DNA of 5,669 nucleotides from assembly GCA_902797925.1 (NCBI GenBank), contig CADBUT010000392.1:1-5669 (forward strand), read 5' to 3'. Below are positions 1 to 5,659 of the stretch, piece by piece. The first letter of the stretch is position 1. The number at the start of each line of letters is the position of its first letter. The DNA comes from an uncultured Spirochaetaceae bacterium (GTDB lineage: Bacteria > Spirochaetota > Spirochaetia > Treponematales > Treponemataceae). Under the pieces are notes generated by a model that was given only the letters and a program-made list of their open reading frames with translations, had not been told where the DNA came from and made no database searches. The translations under genes and the position numbers were made by a program.

Positions 1-1219
1 CCTTAAGGCAGGTCTCAAACAGCGTCTTGAATGGTATTTCTTTTGCAAAGAAATTGTCTACAAGTGCCCTTTCGATTACCAGAAGCTTTGCATCTTTTGC
101 AACCGTAAAACTTGCGCCCTCTGATTCACGTTTAAAAAGAGGAATAAAAATGTTTCCCGGCAGATACTCGATTTTTTTGCCGCCGCTAAATGTGCCTGTT
201 ATTGCGCCGTCAATCAAGAAGGCAAGCTTTTCAGGTGAGCTGCCTTCAATATTGAGGGTTTCGCCCTGCTTATAGCTATCAATTTTCAGGTCTTTTTCAA
301 TAAATTCCGGGGCATGCGGCGAATTTCCGATTGTAAAATAAACTTCATTGCCTTTCTCGTTATAGGCAAGATGCTTAACCATGCGCTCGGTCATCTTAAT
401 GCCCATGCCGTGCAAGTCTGGCTGAATGTCCTTTTCAAGCATTGCGCGCCAGTCAAAGCCTATACCTTCATCTTTTATGCAGAAACTGGTCTCTTTTTCG
501 CATGCATTGTAGTCAATCGTAATTTTTTTGGATTTTATTTCCGGCTGGCGGTTTCTGTTTGCAATAAGCTCAAGAATGTCGTGCCCTGACTCAAGCCAGC
601 GCGATTTTTCGTCATATGTTATGCCGCAGTTGCCGTGCTCAAGCGCATTGAGAAGCATTTCCATGAGCGAAGTCTGCAAAAGAAATTTGCCGTCCATGTC
701 TATGCGGCCTGTGTTTGTAAGATATGTCACAAGCATGTCGGCATAAATTACAATATCGGCTGAATCGTTGTCACAGACAAAAGTGCCCGCACCGTTTATG
801 CCCAGATGATATTGCAGCAGCTTGTTGTAAAGAAACTGTATGTTCTGGCTGAAAATCTTGAAAAGCCTTGTGCAGTTGCGAAGAAATTCGCGCTCGTTGA
901 CGCATAAAAGCAGGTTGGGGCAGAGTTCCATTTCAAGAGCCATGCGCTCGCCTTCGTCCGCAACAATTACGAGAATGTTTAAATACTTTAAAGTGGTGTC
1001 TGTTTTCAGTCTGTTATAAAAATCCTCACAGCGCAAGTCAATAGAAGTAAAGTCAAGTATAACAAGCTCGCAGCTGTTATTTCTTAAAAATGAATCGGTT
1101 TCTGTATCAGACGTAAATACCTTTATTTCAAAAGAGCTTTTCAATTCCGGAGCATCTGACATAACAGCAAGTGCATGTATTATTGCCTCTGTTGTTGATA
1201 AAACTGGTATTGTAATCAT
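1..1219 (-). CDS. Three-domain regulator: degenerate receiver + RsbW/SpoIIE-type HATPase + cNMP-binding-like domain (3' end outside window)
   Basis: I translated this frame directly: 406 codons are open from ATG 1219 to the left edge with no stop, so the C-terminus is missing. Residues about 1-125 look like a receiver fold. The phospho-acceptor position is kept (D56 in VILDFTS), but the N-terminal acidic pair, the Thr/Ser after strand 4 (VIVADEG) and the Lys after strand 5 (LLLCVNE) are absent, so it is probably a pseudo-receiver. Residues about 175-300 are a GHKL ATPase: N-box MEMLLNALEHGN (187-197; E188, N191), G1 box DEGIGFDW (250-257) and G2 box HGMGIKM (270-276). There is no HisKA dimerisation helix or phospho-accepting His motif, so it resembles anti-sigma/SpoIIE-associated kinases of the RsbW type rather than a sensor histidine kinase. 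Residues about 311-400 resemble a cNMP-binding beta-roll (KQGETLNIEG, LAFLIDGAI, AKLLVIERALVDNFF), but the Arg-containing phosphate-binding cassette is not recognisable. Product is probably cytoplasmic; target unknown. The start overlaps the ttcA stop by one base. Confidence 0.85.
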   Translation of the reverse strand, partial: MITIPVLSTTEAIIHALAVMSDAPELKSSFEIKVFTSDTETDSFLRNNSCELVILDFTSIDLRCEDFYNRLKTDTTLKYLNILVIVADEGERMALEMELCPNLLLCVNEREFLRNCTRLFKIFSQNIQFLYNKLLQYHLGINGAGTFVCDNDSADIVIYADMLVTYLTNTGRIDMDGKFLLQTSLMEMLLNALEHGNCGITYDEKSRWLESGHDILELIANRNRQPEIKSKKITIDYNACEKETSFCIKDEGIGFDWRAMLEKDIQPDLHGMGIKMTERMVKHLAYNEKGNEVYFTIGNSPHAPEFIEKDLKIDSYKQGETLNIEGSSPEKLAFLIDGAITGTFSGGKKIEYLPGNIFIPLFKRESEGASFTVAKDAKLLVIERALVDNFFAKEIPFKTLFETCLK

Positions 1220-1953
1220 CAATCAGCTCCTTTGCCGTTATAAGGATATGTTAAATATTCCATGCGCACATTCCGAAGTGCGTTAAAAAGTCTCTGTTTT
1301 TCGGCAATATTGCCGTTTGTTAATGCCTCAAGCCTTTTCCGTGCTTCTTTCCGCCCGGAATTATCCTGATAGGAGCATGTACACGTAGAAGAAATGTACC
1401 CCTGCTGTACCGCATGTTCCTGAATCATCGTGACCGGTGCCATACAAAGAGGACGTATAACCGTAACAGGATACTTGTTGTAGGCAAGCCGCGGCGGCAT
1501 TGTTGAAAGCTGACCCTTATTCAGTGCATTCATCAGCAGGGTCTCAAGAATGTCGTCCAAGTGATGGCCCAATGCTATCTTGTTAAAGCCGTTTGCAATG
1601 GCATAGTTGTTCAGTTCTGTGCGCCGCTGTGTCGAACACCACCAGCAGTTCATCGTCCTGCCGGGTTTCAGCCTGTCTAATACTGAAATTGTCAAAGCCT
1701 TAAACGGAATCTCCCATTTTGCAAACATTTCTATAAGTTCTTTGCTGAAAGGCGGAGCAATTTCTGTAGCGATGTTCAGCGCTGTAACAGAAAAATTTTC
1801 CCGCTTTTGTTTAAGCCTGTAGGCAAAATATTCAATTAATGCCGTTGAATCTTTGCCACCAGACGCGCCAACTAAAATGTTATCTCCTTCTTCAATAAGG
1901 CGGTAATCAAATACCGCGCGGTCTATAACACTAAAAAGTTTTGGTTGCGGCAT
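1219..1953 (-). CDS. ttcA: TtcA-family tRNA 2-thiocytidine synthetase (PP-loop ATPase)
   Basis: A 244-residue cytoplasmic enzyme of the TtcA/TilS PP-loop superfamily. In characterised TtcA, ATP adenylates C32 of certain tRNAs and sulfur is inserted with the help of a [4Fe-4S] cluster. Visible here: family N-terminal block FDYRLIEEGDNILVG, PP-loop SGGKDS (31-36), the cysteine pair CWWC (C103, C106), GHHLDDILETL (129-139), the MPPRL block (152-156), VIRPL (165-169), and late cysteines C191 and C193. C193 aligns by eye with the third cluster ligand of E. coli TtcA. GHHxDD and MPPxL favour TtcA over TilS or TtuA; the N-terminal zinc-finger cysteines of TtuA are absent. It is shorter than E. coli TtcA (about 311 residues), mostly at the ends. 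The start is secure: upstream in frame there is no ATG, GTG or TTG before a stop, and the next Met (M77) lies beyond the PP-loop. No Shine-Dalgarno precedes the ATG. Followed without a gap by the regulator gene. The substrate tRNA position is inferred from the family. Confidence 0.88.
   Translation of the reverse strand: MPQPKLFSVIDRAVFDYRLIEEGDNILVGASGGKDSTALIEYFAYRLKQKRENFSVTALNIATEIAPPFSKELIEMFAKWEIPFKALTISVLDRLKPGRTMNCWWCSTQRRTELNNYAIANGFNKIALGHHLDDILETLLMNALNKGQLSTMPPRLAYNKYPVTVIRPLCMAPVTMIQEHAVQQGYISSTCTCSYQDNSGRKEARKRLEALTNGNIAEKQRLFNALRNVRMEYLTYPYNGKGAD
1227..1231 (-). promoter_or_regulatory. Shine-Dalgarno of the regulator gene, inside the end of ttcA
   Basis: The minus strand reads AAAGGAG, then 7 bases, then ATG at 1219. 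The site lies in the last codons of ttcA, and the stop and start share a base (TGATG). This fixes the start at 1219 and indicates translational coupling of the two genes. Confidence 0.8.
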
Positions 1954-1960
1954 ATAAACA

Positions 1961-1989
1961 AGTATAGCACGAGATTTTACAAATGCGAA
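1961..1989 (-). promoter_or_regulatory. Candidate sigma-70-type promoter abutting ttcA (possible leaderless mRNA)
   Basis: The minus strand has TTCGCA (1989-1984, 4 of 6 matches to the -35 consensus), a 17-base spacer, then TATACT (1966-1961, 5 of 6 matches to the -10 consensus). Only 7 bases separate the -10 from the ATG at 1953, so initiation would fall at or within a base or two of the start codon. This fits the lack of a Shine-Dalgarno. It would make ttcA and the downstream regulator a separate operon from the PBP and ParB-like genes. By-eye match in AT-rich DNA. Confidence 0.45.
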
Positions 1990-2006
1990 GTTTTTTATTT
2001 TGTAAA
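1976..2006. repeat. 8-bp inverted repeat across the ttcA -35 region
   Basis: TTTACAAA (1976-1983) and TTTGTAAA (1999-2006) are perfect reverse complements separated by 15 bases. The arms flank the candidate -35 element of ttcA, so an operator is possible. They are pure A/T except for one C and one G, so chance occurrence in this AT-rich gap is likely. No T-tract terminator is visible for the gene that ends at 2035. Confidence 0.25.
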
Positions 2007-2034
2007 TTTATGGATATTAAAGCTTTAACGGATA

Positions 2035-2652
2035 TTAAAACTTCATAATATCTTTGCTGGATTTCCTGAATAGGAAAAGTCTTGCAAGATTGAGGATCCC
2101 GATCACGATAAGCACAACTGACAATGTGTCAGAAAAGACGTGGACGATTGTGCTTATATAGCCTTTCTTGAAAAGAATTGCACCCGCAAAAATAAGGATG
2201 ATTCCCGCTGGAATTAAGAGCAGAAGTATTTTTGCGCGTATTTCTTTTTCGCGGCGTTTTTCTTCAGAGGTTTCATTGATTCCTGTAAAGAAATTGGCAA
2301 TCCAGTTGAAGACTTTCCTTATAAAGCTTGGGTTTTTAAGCTTTTCAAGTTCTGTATAGCCTGCAATAAGTTCTTCCTGCGAAAAATCTGCGCGCTGTGT
2401 GTTCTCCTCAAGTTCCATTTCAAGAAGTGTAATCTTGTCTGAAACTGAAACAACCTGTGCGTCAATTGTCGTCCAGCCGAGAGCTTTGGCTGCCTCAAGC
2501 CGTCTGTGTCCGGCAATAAGTTCGTAACGCTCGTTTATCGTGATGGGGTTCAAAAGCCCGTAAAGGCGCAAGCTTTCTTTGAGAGAATCCAAGTCGCCCA
2601 TATCTTTTCTAACGCGCTTTTTGATTTTGATATTATCAACATTAACAAGCAT
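2035..2652 (-). CDS. Membrane-anchored protein with ParB/Spo0J N-terminal-type domain
   Basis: 205 residues from ATG 2652. A TTG at 2682 would add 10 residues, but it follows the PBP stop with no ribosome site, whereas the ATG has AGGAG upstream. Residues about 2-105 are a ParB N-terminal domain: helix and PI-strand block ESLRLYGLLNPITI (26-39), the GERR-like box ELIAGHRRLEAA (44-55), and the third box ENTQRADFSQEE (83-94). In canonical ParB/Noc these boxes form the CTP-binding and hydrolysing pocket, so nucleotide binding is likely but inferred. The central helix-turn-helix DNA-binding domain and the C-terminal dimerisation domain of ParB are missing. Instead there is a hydrophobic/basic helix IRKVFNWIANFF (111-122), a charged linker (about 126-141), and two hydrophobic segments (about 142-161 and 172-194) forming a membrane hairpin. 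It lies 32 bases after the PBP gene, probably in the same transcript. It is unlikely to be the chromosome-partitioning ParB; a nucleotide-controlled membrane or envelope role is a guess. Confidence 0.8.
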   Translation of the reverse strand: MLVNVDNIKIKKRVRKDMGDLDSLKESLRLYGLLNPITINERYELIAGHRRLEAAKALGWTTIDAQVVSVSDKITLLEMELEENTQRADFSQEELIAGYTELEKLKNPSFIRKVFNWIANFFTGINETSEEKRREKEIRAKILLLLIPAGIILIFAGAILFKKGYISTIVHVFSDTLSVVLIVIGILNLARLFLFRKSSKDIMKF

Positions 2653-2663
2653 TACGTTACTTT

Positions 2664-2668
2664 CTCCT
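2664..2668 (-). promoter_or_regulatory. Shine-Dalgarno that decides the start of the ParB-like gene
   Basis: The minus strand reads AAAGGAGAAA; AGGAG ends 11 bases before ATG 2652, slightly long but usable. It lies inside the extension that a TTG start at 2682 would create, which argues for the ATG. No promoter is needed in the 32-base gap after the PBP stop. Confidence 0.65.
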
Positions 2669-2684
2669 TTTTGGCGGTTCAAGC

Positions 2685-5366
2685 TTAGTCAAACAAAAAG
2701 TTTTCCGGCTGGTCAGATTGTTCCTGTTCCGGCCCGTCGTTCATACCGAACGGGTCTAAACCGTTATTTTCTGTTTCTGGCACAGGCTGTTCATCCTGCA
2801 TTTCCTGCTTCTTTTTCTTGTTAGAGCCGAATGAGAACAAATCACTCCAAGAGAATGAATTGTCTTCTTCCTGCTGCAGTTCGTCTTCAGTAGTGAAATT
2901 TTCATCAAGGAATGATAAATCAGCTTTAAGTTCAGAATCATCAATTATATCTGCATGTGAGATTACACCAGACATGTAGTATTCGTTTTCAAGGCGTTTT
3001 TTTGCAAGAATTTTTGCAGCTTCCCTGTTTTTATGATAGTCACAGACTGTTGTAGGCTGCGTACCTTCAAGATAATACTTTGTTGTTGTATGGTCGCCGC
3101 ATTCTGCAGTAAGAAGCTTGCCTGAAACTGAACAAACTGTAGCTTTTACAAGCCCGGTCTGCGGCATCGGGAATTCCTTATAAGGCATATCTTCGTTGGC
3201 AATGCGCATAAAGTCACCCCATGCAGGACCTGCGAGTGTAGAACCTGTAAGCTCAAGACCCAAAGACTGACCCGGCTGGTCAAAGCCGAACCAGAGCGCG
3301 GCTGTGTAATAAGGCGTGTAGCCTACTGCCCATGCATTGGTCCAGTTCTGTGTAGTACCAGTCTTACCGGCTGCCGGCATCTGGTAGCGGTCGCCGTTAG
3401 AGTTTTTGTACTGAAGCTTTGCGCCCCACTGAACGCCGTAAGCAAGAGTACCCATGCGCACAGAGTTTGTCAGAATATCTGTCATGATATAGGCTGTCTG
3501 CGGAGAAATAACCTGAATACCAGAGCCGAGCTTTTTCTGCTCAGAGCGGATTCTTGCTTCAGGATTTTCAAAAACCTTACCGTTTCTGTCTTCAACTGAA
3601 CGGATTGCAAAAGGCGTTACAGCTTTTCCCTGATTTGCGAAAATAGCAAATGCACGCGCAAGCTCAATCGGTCTGATTGAACAGATGCCGAGAGCAGACG
3701 GATAAACGCGGTCAAAATGGCGTGCATTAAGCTCTTCTTTTGGAATGCCGAGAAGTGCTGAAGCACGTTCAAATGCAGCATCAAAGCCAACGCCTTCAAA
3801 TATTTTAAGAGACGGAATGTTCATTGATTTTGCAAGTGCGTACCAAAGCTGAACCGTACCGAGCCATTCGCCTTTAAAGTTATTCGGAATATATGGAATA
3901 TTGTCTTCATTATAGAAGATAACAGGTGAGTCATCGATTTGGGTTGTAGCCGTATATTTCTTTGAGTCAATTGCAGCTGAATAATAAAGCGGCTTGAAAG
4001 TACTGCCAGGCTGAACAAGTGCCTGTGTTGCGCGGATAAACTGGTTTTCTGCGTCAAATTTGCTGCCGCCGACGAGTGCTGTAATGTAGCCTGTCTCATT
4101 TTCAAGCGAGATGAATGCGCCTTCGATTGTTGTCTTGCTTGAATCCTGCTTCTGCTTTGCGTTTGTTCTGTTGATAACTTCGGTTTTAAGGCTGTCTATG
4201 CCGCAAATCAAAGAGAAGATATCAAGAATAGGGTTTATCTGGTCTTCGTATGTGCTGCGTGTTACAAGCTCTGTTCTTTCCTGACCAACCTTCAGTTTTG
4301 GAATATCAAAAAGGAGTGAGAGCATTTCAACCATTGGAATGTATGTTGAGACCGCGTCAGAGCTGCGCGAACCGCTTGACTTGCGGTAAGTGTTGTTCGC
4401 ATATTCAAGCGTTCTTGCCATAATGTCCTGAGCGGCAAGCTGATGCTTGAGGTTCATCGTTGTGTTGACTGTAAAACCGCCGGTGTAAATGTCCGCCTTT
4501 CCGTAGATAAGCGAATTAAGCTCACGCAGAACGTATTCACTGAACCACGGCGCTTTATCTTCACGCATAAAGAATGCTGAAGTACCTGTACGCGTATAGT
4601 CGAATGTTGCCCAGTAGTCGTCAAAGGATTCTGTAGCTTCTTCTTTTGTAAGGTAACCGAGCGACACCATCTCATCGAGAACGTATTTCTGTCTGTCCTG
4701 TGCAATTGAAGGGTGCTCAAACGGATTGTAAGCCGCCGGGTTTGAAAGCTGAATAACGAGAACAGCGGCTTCTGCCGGTGTAATTTCTGAAGCAGGATGC
4801 CCGAAGTAATATTTTGATGCAGCGCTTACACCATAAGTTCCGCCGCCGAGGTAAATCTTGTTCAGATAAATCTCAAGAATATCATTCTTTGAATAGCGGC
4901 GTTCCATCTGGATTGCCCACCAAAGCTCTTTGAGTTTGCGTTTAATTGATTTATCTGAACGGTCGCAGTAAAGTGTACCGGCAATCTGCTGTGTCAGTGT
5001 TGAACCGCCGCCGCGGTCCTGGCCTGTAAGCTGTCCAACTACGGCGCGGACAAGTGCTTTTACGCTGTAGCCGCTGTGTCTGTAGAATGTGCGGTCTTCG
5101 CGTGTAAGCAGCGCATTGAGCATGTGCTGCGGCAGCCTGTCTATTGTAATAAGCTCGCGTTTTTCATCAGAAGAAAATTCAGTGATAAGCTCGCCGTTTA
5201 TGTCAAGAAGCCTTGTAGGCAGGGCTGTTGTAAATTCGGTAAAGTTTTCAATATTTTTTGTATTAACAGTATTTGCAAGCAGCAGTCCGAGCGAAATGCC
5301 AAAGACCCCCGCACAAAAAAACATCAGAAGAGAAAATAAAATAAAGCTTTGCTTAAATTTACGCAT
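2685..5366 (-). CDS. mrcA: Class A penicillin-binding protein (PBP1A type), bifunctional peptidoglycan synthase
   Basis: 893 residues. It polymerises lipid II into glycan strands and cross-links stem peptides outside the inner membrane. A short basic N-terminus (MRKFKQ) and one membrane segment (about 7-31) anchor it. The GT51 domain (about 50-225) has EDRTFYRHSG with catalytic E90, GGSTLTQQ (120-127), K144/E147 matching the second catalytic Glu region, and RRYSKNDILEIYLNKIYLG (156-174). The transpeptidase domain (about 295-725) has the active-site motif STFK (S455, K458), SMN (514-516) and KTGTT (668-672), so both activities look intact. Residues about 325-412, between the domains and before IEGAFISLENETG, form a longer Ser-rich linker than is usual. 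A Cys-containing segment typical of the family follows the transpeptidase domain (C745, C756, C775). The last ~95 residues are an acidic, Gln/Asp/Glu-rich tail with a KKKK patch (850-853), probably disordered. Start: an in-frame TAG lies three codons upstream, and the charged end precedes the membrane helix correctly; no Shine-Dalgarno is visible. It is followed closely by the ParB-like gene. Confidence 0.95.
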   Translation of the reverse strand: MRKFKQSFILFSLLMFFCAGVFGISLGLLLANTVNTKNIENFTEFTTALPTRLLDINGELITEFSSDEKRELITIDRLPQHMLNALLTREDRTFYRHSGYSVKALVRAVVGQLTGQDRGGGSTLTQQIAGTLYCDRSDKSIKRKLKELWWAIQMERRYSKNDILEIYLNKIYLGGGTYGVSAASKYYFGHPASEITPAEAAVLVIQLSNPAAYNPFEHPSIAQDRQKYVLDEMVSLGYLTKEEATESFDDYWATFDYTRTGTSAFFMREDKAPWFSEYVLRELNSLIYGKADIYTGGFTVNTTMNLKHQLAAQDIMARTLEYANNTYRKSSGSRSSDAVSTYIPMVEMLSLLFDIPKLKVGQERTELVTRSTYEDQINPILDIFSLICGIDSLKTEVINRTNAKQKQDSSKTTIEGAFISLENETGYITALVGGSKFDAENQFIRATQALVQPGSTFKPLYYSAAIDSKKYTATTQIDDSPVIFYNEDNIPYIPNNFKGEWLGTVQLWYALAKSMNIPSLKIFEGVGFDAAFERASALLGIPKEELNARHFDRVYPSALGICSIRPIELARAFAIFANQGKAVTPFAIRSVEDRNGKVFENPEARIRSEQKKLGSGIQVISPQTAYIMTDILTNSVRMGTLAYGVQWGAKLQYKNSNGDRYQMPAAGKTGTTQNWTNAWAVGYTPYYTAALWFGFDQPGQSLGLELTGSTLAGPAWGDFMRIANEDMPYKEFPMPQTGLVKATVCSVSGKLLTAECGDHTTTKYYLEGTQPTTVCDYHKNREAAKILAKKRLENEYYMSGVISHADIIDDSELKADLSFLDENFTTEDELQQEEDNSFSWSDLFSFGSNKKKKQEMQDEQPVPETENNGLDPFGMNDGPEQEQSDQPENFLFD

Positions 5367-5374
5367 GATATTCT

Positions 5375-5403
5375 ATGTTATTAAAGCTCAAGACTTTAGT
5401 CAA
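5375..5403 (-). promoter_or_regulatory. Candidate promoter abutting the PBP gene
   Basis: The minus strand has TTGACT (5403-5398, 5 of 6), a 17-base spacer, and TAACAT (5380-5375, 4 of 6), with 8 bases to ATG 5366. Initiation would be at or near the start codon, in keeping with the absent Shine-Dalgarno. A competing perfect TATAAT lies at 5432-5427, about 60 bases upstream, but I see no acceptable -35 at 16-18 bases from it. The choice between them is open. Confidence 0.35.
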
Positions 5404-5439
5404 TCTATTTAGAGGAATAAATCTACATTATATGGAAGA

Positions 5440-5522
5440 TTGTACATTCGCCGTCGGTTTTTGCGAATTGTGCACATCTAAAATAGATGGAACGTTGTAC
5501 ATACGCTGTCAGTTTTGTGAAG
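5440..5522. repeat. Two diverged 28-base direct repeats, 55 bases apart, with hairpins between
   Basis: Copy 1 (5440-5467) begins TTGTACATTCGCCGTCGG and copy 2 (5495-5522) begins TTGTACATACGCTGTCAG; both continue with a T run and GAA, and they differ at a few positions. Copy 1 contains the inverted pair ATTCGC/GCGAAT. Between the copies, CATCTA-AAA-TAGATG (5475-5489) is a perfect 6-bp hairpin. Copy 2 runs into the hairpin at 5508-5532. The structure suggests a small dispersed intergenic repeat rather than unique promoter DNA, but one window cannot show that other copies exist. Confidence 0.5.
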
Positions 5523-5538
5523 CAAAACTGACGTTTTT
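5508..5538 (+). terminator. Terminator-like hairpin facing the plus strand, within the repeat element
   Basis: GTCAGTTTTG (5508-5517) and CAAAACTGAC (5523-5532) pair perfectly over 10 bp around the 5-base loop TGAAG. A single G and five Ts follow on the plus strand. The stem is A/T-rich in its inner half, so termination would be moderate. No recognised plus-strand gene precedes it, so it may be part of the repeat rather than a working terminator. The minus strand has no T run after it. Confidence 0.4.
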
Positions 5539-5575
5539 CACGGATTGATCTTTTATTGTAGAATAAACTGTTGTG

Positions 5576-5604
5576 AAAAAAGAAAGGCCGGTTACGCACC
5601 GGCC
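5576..5604 (-). terminator. Strong Rho-independent terminator, minus strand
   Basis: GGCCGGT (5586-5592) and ACCGGCC (5598-5604) form a perfect 7-bp stem, six of the seven pairs being G:C, around a 5-base loop. On the minus strand it is followed at once by TTTCTTTTTT (5585-5576). This ends a minus-strand transcript that enters from the right, or a small RNA, and insulates the PBP gene from it. Confidence 0.85.
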
Positions 5605-5659
5605 ATGCCCATCAGGCAGTCGGACAAACAATGGGTGGGAGGGGATTTGTTTGTCCGAC
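5576..5659 (-). ncRNA. Candidate structured RNA: three stacked hairpins with a C-rich loop, ending in a terminator
   Basis: Read on the minus strand, hairpin 1 has 13 perfect pairs (5659-5647 with 5631-5619; arm GTCGGACAAACAA) and a 15-base loop ATCCCCTCCCACCCA. Hairpin 2 (5618-5606) is TGCC-TGATG-GGCA and follows with no gap. Hairpin 3 (5604-5586) follows after one base and carries the T tract. About 84 bases are therefore almost wholly base-paired apart from the loops. The C-rich loop resembles an anti-Shine-Dalgarno sequence (CCTCCC), a feature of some bacterial small RNAs. I recognise no known family: it lacks the SRP RNA, 6S and tmRNA hallmarks I know. TAATAA at 5669-5664 could instead be the tail of an upstream gene, making this its 3' untranslated region. 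Its 5' end and any promoter may lie outside the window. Confidence 0.4.

Noticed and set aside
27..746. Three plus-strand ORFs (27-275, 314-589, 528-746) opposite the regulator gene
   Set aside because: They are antisense to a continuous minus-strand frame with clear ATPase motifs, overlap one another, and have no recognisable domains or ribosome sites.
2012..2039. Direct repeat GGATATTAAA (2012-2021 and 2030-2039) around the palindrome TTAAAGCTTTAA
   Set aside because: Short and A/T-rich; one copy overlaps the stop codon of the ParB-like gene. No G:C-rich stem or T tract makes it a terminator, so chance or a small local duplication is sufficient.
2653..2682. TTG start giving a 10-residue extension of the ParB-like protein
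   Set aside because: No ribosome site precedes it, and the only good AGGAG lies inside the extension and serves ATG 2652.
2319..2824. ORFs on both strands overlapping the ParB-like gene and the end of the PBP gene
   Set aside because: They are other-frame shadows of genes with recognised domains; their translations show no family signature.
5370..5375. TAGAAT as an alternative -10 for the PBP gene
   Set aside because: No -35-like hexamer at 16-18 bases, and initiation would fall inside the coding sequence.
5076..5412. Plus-strand ORFs of 87 and 107 codons opposite the PBP N-terminus
   Set aside because: They are antisense to the GT51 domain and membrane anchor, overlap each other in different frames, and have no supporting motif.
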